From an uncultured Pirellulaceae bacterium (GTDB taxonomy: Bacteria; Planctomycetota; Planctomycetia; Pirellulales; Pirellulaceae), in contig CAKQNH010000322.1 of the NCBI GenBank assembly GCA_934255105.1, forward strand, positions 1 through 6,051: DNA of 6,051 nucleotides. Direction: 5' to 3'. The position numbers and the translations under genes are program-made. Below the pieces are notes generated by a model that saw only the letters and a program-made list of their open reading frames with translations, had not been told where the DNA came from and made no database searches. Shown here in pieces: positions 1-4,850 of the stretch. Position 1 is the first letter of the stretch. Each line of letters begins with the position of its first letter.

Positions 1-868
1 GTACGCTTATCGTCCGCTCTCCGGCTCGCAGGTCGATGCGCAGCGGGCCGCCGAGTGGACGCTGCAACTGCAGCGAGATAAGCCCAGCGGTGACGGTGTG
101 GAGTGCAGTTGAAAGTCCCTGATTCATCGAATAGACGTCGGTAACTGGGCCGGCCTGTAGCCACTGCTCCACAGGCACATCGTGCGGATGGACGGGGGCG
201 GGACGGACGTGTTGTAAGTAGTATGGCTGGCCCGCGCGTAAGTGCATCACCGAGCTAACTGCATCGGTAGCTAGCGGACGGTTTGCGTGAGGCCGTTCAA
301 TGGCATCCAGAGCAGCCTGCTCCCCACGTCCCTTGCCCTCTGCATACCGCCACTGGCACGCACCACCTCGGTCCAATTCGTACACGGGCACTGCAACCTG
401 TCGCAGCTCAGCCAGCGACTTGCGCAGCCTGGAGCCATCGATCCAGGCTCCTCCCTGACGCAACTCGATCGCTTCGCCCGGTAAGGCCCACACGCGTTTC
501 ACCTGAATCGTGTGGCTGGCCGCTTCTTGAAATGCGATCAGGTCCCAGCGCCGCACATCGCGGGAGTCTGCCACAGGCTCCATCAGGACGGTTTGCCCAG
601 AGTGAATGGCAGGAGCTATTTGGCATAGGCCGCCGCAGTTGGGGCAGCGTGTCGGCAGCCTGGGGCGATAGGTCTCAGCAGCGATAGGAAAGGCGTATTC
701 GCAATTGGAGCAACGTGCCAAAAGTGTCGGCCCTAGCAGCGTGGGTGCCATCGACGACGAGGCGACTTGGAATCGAGTCGCAGGGGAGCCGCTATGCCAG
801 CACCCGCCGCAGCAGGCCAATGACAAAGCGAGCAATAAACGCGGTAGAATGAAAGGTAGCTGAGCCAT
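1..868 (-). CDS. S26 family (signal peptidase I-like) protein with zinc-ribbon-like insertion, C-terminus cut by window edge
   Basis: An open minus-strand frame runs from ATG at 868 to the left edge without a stop (289 codons). Residues 37-44 read SSSMAPTL, the S26 box with the nucleophile Ser39; RRWDLIAF (106-113) fits the third box; VKRVWALPGE (123-132) holds the general-base Lys124 and the downstream LPGE signature. Signal peptidase I cleaves signal peptides at the outer face of the cytoplasmic membrane. Two things are odd. Between the Ser and Lys boxes lies a Cys-rich insertion, CSNC (53-56) and CPNC (75-78), a likely zinc ribbon absent from typical SPase I. The usual GDNxxxSxDSR box appears only as a diverged GPVTDVYS (240-247). 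The N-terminus is a short hydrophobic stretch (about 4-18) followed by Cys19, Cys20 and Cys23, resembling a lipoprotein signal with an imperfect lipobox. No clear Shine-Dalgarno precedes the ATG; in-frame TTG and CTG codons just upstream are alternative starts. The family call is firm; proteolytic activity is inferred. Confidence 0.85.
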   Translation of the reverse strand, partial: MAQLPFILPRLLLALSLACCGGCWHSGSPATRFQVASSSMAPTLLGPTLLARCSNCEYAFPIAAETYRPRLPTRCPNCGGLCQIAPAIHSGQTVLMEPVADSRDVRRWDLIAFQEAASHTIQVKRVWALPGEAIELRQGGAWIDGSRLRKSLAELRQVAVPVYELDRGGACQWRYAEGKGRGEQAALDAIERPHANRPLATDAVSSVMHLRAGQPYYLQHVRPAPVHPHDVPVEQWLQAGPVTDVYSMNQGLSTALHTVTAGLISLQLQRPLGGPLRIDLRAGERTISV

Positions 869-964
869 GGGCAACAGGTCCGCTGTGTCCCGCCGCAAAA
901 CTCCAATGTTCGCCTGATTGGCTTCACGAACCGGAGATTTGGAGGGAAGAGTCCGGTCAAACTG

Positions 965-989
965 GCGACAGCGCTTGACAGTTTGTCGC
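965..989. promoter_or_regulatory. Inverted repeat overlapping the candidate leuC -35 (possible operator)
   Basis: GCGACA at 965-970 is matched by its reverse complement TGTCGC at 984-989, with 13 bases between. The dyad is centred on position 977, inside the TTGACA hexamer. GACAG also recurs directly at 967-971 and 977-981. The position would suit a repressor site blocking the -35, but six-base arms can arise by chance and no regulator is identified. Confidence 0.25.
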
Positions 990-1003
990 TTGGGAACGAT
1001 CTT
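975..1003 (+). promoter_or_regulatory. Candidate sigma70-type promoter for leuC
   Basis: A perfect -35 consensus TTGACA lies at 975-980. Seventeen bases later, at 998-1003, is GATCTT, a weak -10 matching the consensus at only three of six positions. A start near 1010 would give a leader of about 90 nt before leuC. The -35 matches well, but the -10 is poor and planctomycete promoters are not well defined, so this is a candidate only. Confidence 0.3.
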
Positions 1004-1020
1004 TGAGCATCCAATTCGTG

Positions 1021-1043
1021 GTGTCCGATCCCTTGATCGACAC
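1021..1043 (+). promoter_or_regulatory. Bulged hairpin in the presumed leuC leader
   Basis: GTGTC (1021-1025) pairs with GACAC (1039-1043) and GATC (1027-1030) with GATC (1035-1038). This gives nine base pairs with a single bulged C at 1026 and a CCTT loop (1031-1034). It lies downstream of the candidate promoter and about 60 nt before the leuC start. No U-tract follows, so it is not a standard terminator; a leader-structure or operator role is possible but untested. Confidence 0.35.
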
Positions 1044-1089
1044 CAAAGCAGAGTTTTCCTAATGACGCTCCTTATAGTGAGGGGTATGC

Positions 1090-1093
1090 AGGG
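1090..1093 (+). promoter_or_regulatory. Ribosome binding site deciding the leuC start
   Basis: AGGG at 1090-1093 lies seven bases before ATG 1101. The competing ATG at 1086 has GAGGGG only one base upstream, too close to act as its Shine-Dalgarno. This favours 1101, which also yields a protein of the usual LeuC length. Confidence 0.5.
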
Positions 1094-1100
1094 CAAAAGC

Positions 1101-2522
1101 ATGAGTACCAACGGTGGTTCCCCGCGAACCATGTTTCAGAAGATCTGGGATGAGCACGTCGTATTGGCTGAACCCACTAAACAGGCAATTCTCTACATCG
1201 ATTTGCATCTGGTGCATGAAGTCACCAGCGCCCAAGCCTTTGAGGGGCTGCGCCTGGCGGGTCGCAAGGTTCGCCGTCCGCAGTATACGATCGCCACGCC
1301 CGATCACAATGTCCCCACCACGGATCGCAGACTACCGATCGCCGATCCGATCGCCAAACAGCAAGTCGACACGCTGCGCAATAATTGCCAGGAATTCGGG
1401 ATCAAGCTGTATGACCTGAACGACGTCAATCAAGGCATTGTACACATTATCGGCCCCGAATTGGGTTATACGCAGCCGGGCATGACCATCGTCTGCGGCG
1501 ACAGCCATACGGCCACCCACGGCGCTTTTGGGGCCCTGGCTTTTGGGATCGGAACCAGCGAAGTCGAGCACGTCTTAGCCACGCAGACGCTCCTGCAGTA
1601 CCTGCCGAAAACGTATGAATTGCGGGTCAGTGGCGACTTGGCACCTGGCGTCACGGCCAAGGATATGATCCTGTACCTCATCGGCCAGCTCAGTACGCAT
1701 GGGGGCACGGGGTATGTCCTCGAGTACACCGGTTCGGCAATTCGGAACTTGTCGATGGAGGAGCGGATGACGGTCTGCAATATGTCGATTGAAGCGGGCG
1801 CTCGGGCGGGCATGATCGCTCCCGATGAGACGACCTTTGAGTATCTCAAGGGTCGGCCTTTCGCACCTCAAGATTTCGACGCGGCCGTCCAACGCTGGAA
1901 ACTGCTACCCTCAGACCCCGGCGCACACTACGACAAGGTGAGCAAGTTCGAGGGTGCCGACATCGAACCACAAGTCACGTGGGGTACGAACCCTGGTCAA
2001 GTGGGATCGATTTCGATCGCCGTCCCCAACCCGGCCGACTGTGGTGATGAAACCGAACAGAAAACCACTGCCGCGTCGCTGGAATACATGGGCTTGAAAG
2101 CGGGCACGCTCATTACCGACATCGACATCAATCGCGTATTCATCGGCTCCTGCACCAATGCCCGCATCGAGGATCTGCGCGCTGCCGCCAAAGTTGTCAA
2201 AGGCTATCGGGTCAGTTCCAAAGTCAACGCGATGGTGGTTCCGGGCAGCGGTCAAGTCAAGCGACAAGCCGAAGCGGAGGGATTGGACAAAATCTTTACC
2301 GAAGCTGGGTTTGAATGGCGCGAGGCAGGCTGCAGCATGTGTTTGGCAATGAACCCAGATCGGCTGGAACCCGGTGATCGCTGTGCGTCGACCAGCAATC
2401 GCAATTTTGAAGGGCGACAAGGTAAAGGGGGACGAACTCACTTGGTCTCGCCCGCTATGGCCGCTGCCGCAGCCATCGAAGGGCATTTCAACGACATCCG
2501 CCAATGGAATTACAAGTCGTAA
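1101..2522 (+). CDS. leuC: 3-isopropylmalate dehydratase large subunit
   Basis: LeuC with LeuD forms isopropylmalate isomerase, a cytoplasmic 4Fe-4S hydro-lyase that converts 2-isopropylmalate to 3-isopropylmalate in leucine biosynthesis. From ATG 1101 the product is 473 aa, matching the family norm (about 465-475). Visible signatures are the N-terminal [14 protein letters not shown] (8-21), [19 protein letters not shown] (133-151), [13 protein letters not shown] (348-360) and GCSMC (410-414). The cluster ligands are Cys351, Cys411 and Cys414, all present, followed by the C-terminal [11 protein letters not shown] block (431-441). The reading frame stays open back to 918, but the extra residues have no LeuC character, and the AGGG site supports 1101. 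No key residue is missing, so an active enzyme is expected. leuD follows after a 191-bp repeat-rich gap; leuA and leuB are not in the window. The family is certain; the exact start is less so, with ATG 1086 and 1131 possible. Confidence 0.97.
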   Translation: MSTNGGSPRTMFQKIWDEHVVLAEPTKQAILYIDLHLVHEVTSAQAFEGLRLAGRKVRRPQYTIATPDHNVPTTDRRLPIADPIAKQQVDTLRNNCQEFGIKLYDLNDVNQGIVHIIGPELGYTQPGMTIVCGDSHTATHGAFGALAFGIGTSEVEHVLATQTLLQYLPKTYELRVSGDLAPGVTAKDMILYLIGQLSTHGGTGYVLEYTGSAIRNLSMEERMTVCNMSIEAGARAGMIAPDETTFEYLKGRPFAPQDFDAAVQRWKLLPSDPGAHYDKVSKFEGADIEPQVTWGTNPGQVGSISIAVPNPADCGDETEQKTTAASLEYMGLKAGTLITDIDINRVFIGSCTNARIEDLRAAAKVVKGYRVSSKVNAMVVPGSGQVKRQAEAEGLDKIFTEAGFEWREAGCSMCLAMNPDRLEPGDRCASTSNRNFEGRQGKGGRTHLVSPAMAAAAAIEGHFNDIRQWNYKS

Positions 2523-2548
2523 GAGGCCCGGCCGCTAACCGTGTTAGC

Positions 2549-2582
2549 ATTGGCCTCATTGGCCTCATTGGCCTCATTGGCC
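2549..2582. repeat. 9-bp tandem repeat, unit ATTGGCCTC
   Basis: Three exact copies of ATTGGCCTC occupy 2549-2575, followed by a partial copy ATTGGCC (2576-2582) that merges into the 15-bp direct repeat. The array is non-coding and directly follows the end of leuC. Such arrays commonly change copy number by slippage. Confidence 0.9.
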
Positions 2583-2591
2583 AACGGCCAT
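2577..2591. repeat. 15-bp direct repeat, copy 1
   Basis: TTGGCCAACGGCCAT is identical to the sequence at 2645-2659. It contains its own dyad, TGGCC-AAC-GGCCA, a five-bp stem with a three-base loop. Confidence 0.85.
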
Positions 2592-2602
2592 GTTTATCAT
2601 AG

Positions 2603-2621
2603 CCTGGGGCATCGCCCCAGG
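2603..2621. repeat. GC-rich hairpin between leuC and leuD
   Basis: CCTGGGGC (2603-2610) and GCCCCAGG (2614-2621) form a perfect eight-bp stem with an ATC loop. No T-run follows on either strand, so it does not look like a classic intrinsic terminator. It could limit read-through, protect the leuC mRNA 3' end, or simply be the core of an intergenic repeat. Confidence 0.7.
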
Positions 2622-2644
2622 AACTGAAACCCACGCAAGCCGCT

Positions 2645-2659
2645 TTGGCCAACGGCCAT
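2645..2659. repeat. 15-bp direct repeat, copy 2
   Basis: This is an exact second copy of the sequence at 2577-2591, offset by 68 bp. Together the two copies flank the GC-rich hairpin. Confidence 0.85.
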
Positions 2660-2713
2660 AGTCAGTTCGAGCTCACCCATCAACAATCATCAAATCAACC
2701 GACCTGAGATATC

Positions 2714-3304
2714 ATGCAAGCCTTTACCAAACTAACCGGCACTGTGGCGACCATGGATCGCGCCAACGTGGACACGGATCAAATCATCCCCAAGCAGTTC
2801 CTAAAACGGATCGAACGCACGGGATTCGGACAGTTCTTATTCTTCGACTGGCGCTTCCTGGATGACGGCAGCGACAATCCCGAATTTGAACTCAATCAAC
2901 CCGACGCGGCGGGCGCTTCTATTCTCTTAACACGTCGCAATTTTGGATCGGGGTCCAGCCGCGAACATGCAGTCTGGGCACTTGAGGACTACGGCTTCCG
3001 AGCAGTCCTGGCACCCTCCTTTGCCGATATTTTTTTTAACAACTGTTTCAAGAACGGTGTGCTGCCGATCAAGCTGTCGGAATCGGTTATTGAAGATTTG
3101 TTTGCGCGCGCTGTTCAACACGCTCCCTACCAGATGACGGTCGATTTAGAGACTTGCACAATTAGCGACCAGCACGGTCTGGAGCTCGAGTTCGAAGTGC
3201 AGTCGTTCCGTCGGCACTGCCTGCTCAACGGCTTGGACGACATCGCACTTACGATGGAGAATGAGAGCAAGATCACAGAGTATGAAGTCGCCCACGGTCG
3301 GTAG
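2714..3304 (+). CDS. leuD: 3-isopropylmalate dehydratase small subunit
   Basis: LeuD is the swivel-domain partner of LeuC in isopropylmalate isomerase and completes the active site that handles 2-isopropylmalate. The 196-aa product has the normal family length. Seen motifs: [14 protein letters not shown] (18-31), the substrate-binding loop [15 protein letters not shown] (76-90), [18 protein letters not shown] (101-118) and the C-terminal [15 protein letters not shown] (166-180). These are conserved bacterial LeuD blocks and none is disrupted. The start at ATG 2714 gives the typical N-terminus, but upstream there is only a weak TGAGA, not a strong Shine-Dalgarno. It lies 191 bp after leuC in the same orientation, a wider gap than usual for this pair, filled with repeats. 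It ends with TAG facing the convergent palindrome-rich region. Confidence 0.97.
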   Translation: MQAFTKLTGTVATMDRANVDTDQIIPKQFLKRIERTGFGQFLFFDWRFLDDGSDNPEFELNQPDAAGASILLTRRNFGSGSSREHAVWALEDYGFRAVLAPSFADIFFNNCFKNGVLPIKLSESVIEDLFARAVQHAPYQMTVDLETCTISDQHGLELEFEVQSFRRHCLLNGLDDIALTMENESKITEYEVAHGR

Positions 3305-3316
3305 CAATAGGTTTTA

Positions 3317-3330
3317 GCCACGTCAGTGGC
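3317..3330. repeat. Short hairpin 12 bp after leuD
   Basis: GCCAC (3317-3321) and GTGGC (3326-3330) form a five-bp stem with a GTCA loop. It lies immediately after the leuD stop and is the first of a row of palindromes. Alone it would be weak evidence. Confidence 0.5.
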
Positions 3331-3342
3331 GGCAGCATGTAT

Positions 3343-3362
3343 CCCCATGCGTTAGCATGGGG
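3343..3362. repeat. Perfect 8-bp hairpin downstream of leuD
   Basis: CCCCATGC (3343-3350) pairs exactly with GCATGGGG (3355-3362) around a GTTA loop. It is a stable GC-rich stem without a following T-run. It may be a processing or termination element or part of a dispersed intergenic repeat. Confidence 0.7.
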
Positions 3363-3383
3363 CGTGATTGGAAAAATGCATCC

Positions 3384-3437
3384 CAGCCGCGATAGCGGTG
3401 ACAGCGGTTCGGTCTGCTGTCGCCGCTATCGCGGCTG
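3384..3437 (+). repeat. 22-bp inverted repeat with 10-nt loop (terminator or mobile repeat)
   Basis: The arms 3384-3405 and 3416-3437 are reverse complements at 21 of 22 positions, with a ten-base loop (3406-3415). The one difference, T3399 opposite G3422, forms a G-U wobble in plus-strand RNA but an A-C mismatch in minus-strand RNA. The stem is therefore uninterrupted only in transcripts from leuD. No strong T-run follows; GATTTTG at 3443-3449 is the nearest. It may be a leuCD transcript end structure or a palindromic mobile repeat. Confidence 0.75.
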
Positions 3438-3459
3438 CAACGTGATTTTGCAATGCTAA

Positions 3460-3480
3460 CTGCGGGTTAACCACCCGCAG
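3460..3480. repeat. 8-bp hairpin CTGCGGGT / ACCCGCAG
   Basis: CTGCGGGT (3460-3467) and ACCCGCAG (3473-3480) pair perfectly around a five-base loop. Beyond one mismatch (3459/3481), CTA at 3456-3458 and TAG at 3482-3484 extend the dyad. There is no T-run in either direction. Confidence 0.65.
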
Positions 3481-3546
3481 CTAGTTGCCGCCGCAGCTAT
3501 CGCCGCTAAGACCATGTGGATAAGCGTTTCCAGCCTTTCGGGTTGC

Positions 3547-3564
3547 GCTAGATAAGCTAGATAA
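3547..3564. repeat. 9-bp tandem duplication GCTAGATAA
   Basis: GCTAGATAA occurs twice head to tail (3547-3555 and 3556-3564) in the non-coding DNA 40 bp beyond the end of the minus-strand gene. Function unknown. Confidence 0.75.
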
Positions 3565-3604
3565 TCTGCTGAGTCTTCGCTAAAAACGCTTGCGGTGGCA
3601 ATGC

Positions 3605-4816
3605 TCAAAATTGTTCGTCGTCTTCGTCGTCATCATCTTCGTCGAAATCCTCAAAGTCCTCTAGGGAGAGATCGTCGTCGCTGGGCTGTCGAGCGTTGTA
3701 TTCTGCTTCGAACTCTGCTTCGCAGGCGTCGCAATGGTCGCTGGTGGAGTAATGCTGGATCATGCGGCTGGCGGCCAAGTTGGGATGCACTTTGGCTGTG
3801 GGCAGAATTTCAGTCATCAACAAGCGATAGGTTTGCAATGGGGTAAAGTGCTCGCACACATCCACGGCTACACTCAGCAAGGCCAGTTTGGCTAGGATGG
3901 CCACGACCAGCGGCTGAGCTTCCCGGTCGGTGCTGACGCGGTCTGGCGGGGGCAAGCGCAAGGGGGTATCGAACAGATACGAAACGGGTTCGTCCTTCTT
4001 GCCTTCGAAGATTTCGTCCCACTGCTCGTACATGGCTTTGATAGTCGGATCGAGCCCAGGAATTACATCGTCCCAGCTTCGCGGTGTGCCATCACCGCCG
4101 TCCTGGTTATACGACCCGTCAAATTCGTCACCCAGTGGAGAGTCGGGGGATTTGAGCGCTTCAGCCACGCTTTGGTCCAGGTCGGGCGCGAACAGGCCGT
4201 AGGGGTCGTCTCCCTCGTCGGCATCGTCCAGGTCGGCACCCTCGTGGCTGGCCAGCTCGTCCTCAAGGTCGTCATCGTCGATGGCTCTCCCCTCCAGGTC
4301 GAGATAGGTCTCCGCGATGCTGCTGTCGAGACCATCGCCCATGGGTTCGAACTCCGGCGGTTCGTCGCGCTCCGACTGCTGTTCGTCCAAGTACTCGATA
4401 GCCGGATCGACAATCTCGGCCACCACTCGACCGTTCTGGCTGTACCACTCCAAATACAGACAGTCCTTCTCGACGGAGCACCGCTGTTGGCCGGCCGGAT
4501 CTAGCTGCGAGTATTCCGGCAAGGGGATGGTGGGGACGCGCACGCGCCGGATGCGCACGTCGCCAACGACGCCAATTTGTCGGTCCACCAGCCGCTGGAT
4601 TTCGTCGGGGAGTGGCTCGAATCGCTTGTGATCCGACTGCCAGGATCGCGGCGTGGAGAATTTAATATGTTTGCGAGCTAGTTGGCCACGGAAGTTGCCG
4701 GTTAGCTCCATGTGGACACCCGAGTCGGGAGTGAATTGCAGCCAGCCGTAAACGCCATTGGCCCGCGTATTCCGCAACTCGCCGCGCATTATGTAGTCAC
4801 CGATGTGGTGCGCCAT
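3605..4816 (-). CDS. Very acidic conserved-looking protein of unknown function, downstream of pyruvate carboxylase
   Basis: I do not recognise a named family in this 403-aa protein. Residues 1-140 are mixed, with basic patches and several beta-strand-like stretches, for example GVYGWLQF (21-28), MELTGNFRGQL (36-46) and VVGDVRIRRVRVP (83-95). Residues about 141-250 form a low-complexity, Asp/Glu-rich segment, probably disordered. Residues 300-340 are hydrophobic and probably helical, including LVVAILAKLALLSVAVDV (303-320). This is not clearly a membrane span, since K310 interrupts it. A HCDAC motif (361-365) may bind metal together with His355. The last 24 residues contain 17 Asp or Glu. There is no signal peptide, so a cytoplasmic location is likely. 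The start is well supported by AGAAGGG five bases upstream. The gene begins 34 bp after the pyruvate carboxylase stop on the same strand, so it is probably co-transcribed. A role linked to that enzyme is speculation. Confidence 0.85.
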   Translation of the reverse strand: MAHHIGDYIMRGELRNTRANGVYGWLQFTPDSGVHMELTGNFRGQLARKHIKFSTPRSWQSDHKRFEPLPDEIQRLVDRQIGVVGDVRIRRVRVPTIPLPEYSQLDPAGQQRCSVEKDCLYLEWYSQNGRVVAEIVDPAIEYLDEQQSERDEPPEFEPMGDGLDSSIAETYLDLEGRAIDDDDLEDELASHEGADLDDADEGDDPYGLFAPDLDQSVAEALKSPDSPLGDEFDGSYNQDGGDGTPRSWDDVIPGLDPTIKAMYEQWDEIFEGKKDEPVSYLFDTPLRLPPPDRVSTDREAQPLVVAILAKLALLSVAVDVCEHFTPLQTYRLLMTEILPTAKVHPNLAASRMIQHYSTSDHCDACEAEFEAEYNARQPSDDDLSLEDFEDFDEDDDDEDDEQF

Positions 4817-4821
4817 GCAGA

Positions 4822-4828
4822 CCCTTCT
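4822..4828 (-). promoter_or_regulatory. Strong ribosome binding site of the acidic-protein gene
   Basis: On the minus strand AGAAGGG lies five bases before the ATG at 4816. It is the clearest Shine-Dalgarno sequence in the window and fixes the start codon. It sits inside the 34-bp gap after the pyruvate carboxylase stop. Confidence 0.7.
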
Positions 4829-4850
4829 AAAAGCTCGCTGAAGATTAAAG

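Larger units (their letters stand above)
869..1100. promoter_or_regulatory. Divergent intergenic region between the S26-like gene and leuC
   Basis: These 232 bp separate two genes transcribed away from each other, so promoters for both should lie here. A plus-strand frame stays open through most of it in phase with leuC (back to an ATG at 918), but the encoded extension does not resemble LeuC N-termini and would make the protein far too long. The region contains a TTGACA hexamer, an inverted repeat overlapping it and a bulged hairpin, described separately. No leader peptide rich in leucine codons with its own stop is visible: the short ATG run at 1062 is in frame with leuC. Confidence 0.6.
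2523..2713. repeat. leuC-leuD intergenic region with repeats and hairpins
   Basis: The 191 bp between leuC and leuD hold no gene. In order they contain a 9-bp tandem repeat (2549-2582), a small hairpin TGGCCAACGGCCA (2578-2590), a GC-rich hairpin (2603-2621) and a second exact copy of the 15-bp TTGGCCAACGGCCAT sequence (2645-2659). The copies begin 68 bp apart and bracket the GC-rich hairpin, giving a modular repeat-hairpin-repeat arrangement typical of REP-like or MITE-like DNA. No good separate promoter for leuD is obvious in the remaining 50 bp, so co-transcription with leuC is still likely. Confidence 0.7.
3305..3604. other. Convergent intergenic region rich in palindromes
   Basis: This 300-bp stretch separates the 3' end of leuD from the 3' end of the minus-strand acidic-protein gene. 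I see no credible gene in it. It contains four clear inverted repeats (3317-3330, 3343-3362, 3384-3437, 3460-3480), a degenerate extra copy of one arm (3492-3507) and a 9-bp tandem duplication (3547-3564). Transcription from both sides must end here, and the palindromes could serve that purpose, although none is followed by a good T-run. Confidence 0.7.

Noticed and set aside
283..687. Plus-strand open frame opposite the S26-like gene
   Set aside because: It overlaps a minus-strand frame with clear S26 peptidase motifs and has no recognisable domain of its own.
733..1014. Minus-strand 93-codon frame in the divergent intergenic region
   Set aside because: It overlaps the start of the S26-like gene in another frame, and its translation has no family features.
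918..1100. N-terminal extension of leuC to ATG 918 or 1062
   Set aside because: The frame is open, but the extra residues do not resemble LeuC, the protein would exceed the usual length by about 60 residues, and AGGG is properly placed for 1101.
1062..1100. Possible leucine leader peptide (ATG ACG CTC CTT)
   Set aside because: It has only two leucine codons, no stop, and is in frame with leuC, so it cannot act as a separate attenuator peptide.
1911..2504. Long minus-strand open frame inside leuC (197 codons)
   Set aside because: It lies wholly opposite conserved LeuC sequence and is explained as an antisense shadow in GC-rich coding DNA.
2549..2659. CRISPR-like array between leuC and leuD
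   Set aside because: There are only two 15-bp copies, the 9-bp units have no spacers, and no cas gene is present.
3030..3037. Run of eight T inside leuD, a possible slippage or frameshift site
   Set aside because: The reading frame is intact and encodes the conserved [12 protein letters not shown] block, so the run is explained by two adjacent Phe codons.
3523..3590. Distant inverted repeat AGCGTTT / AAACGCT
   Set aside because: Seven-base arms more than 50 bases apart are expected by chance, and there is no supporting structure.
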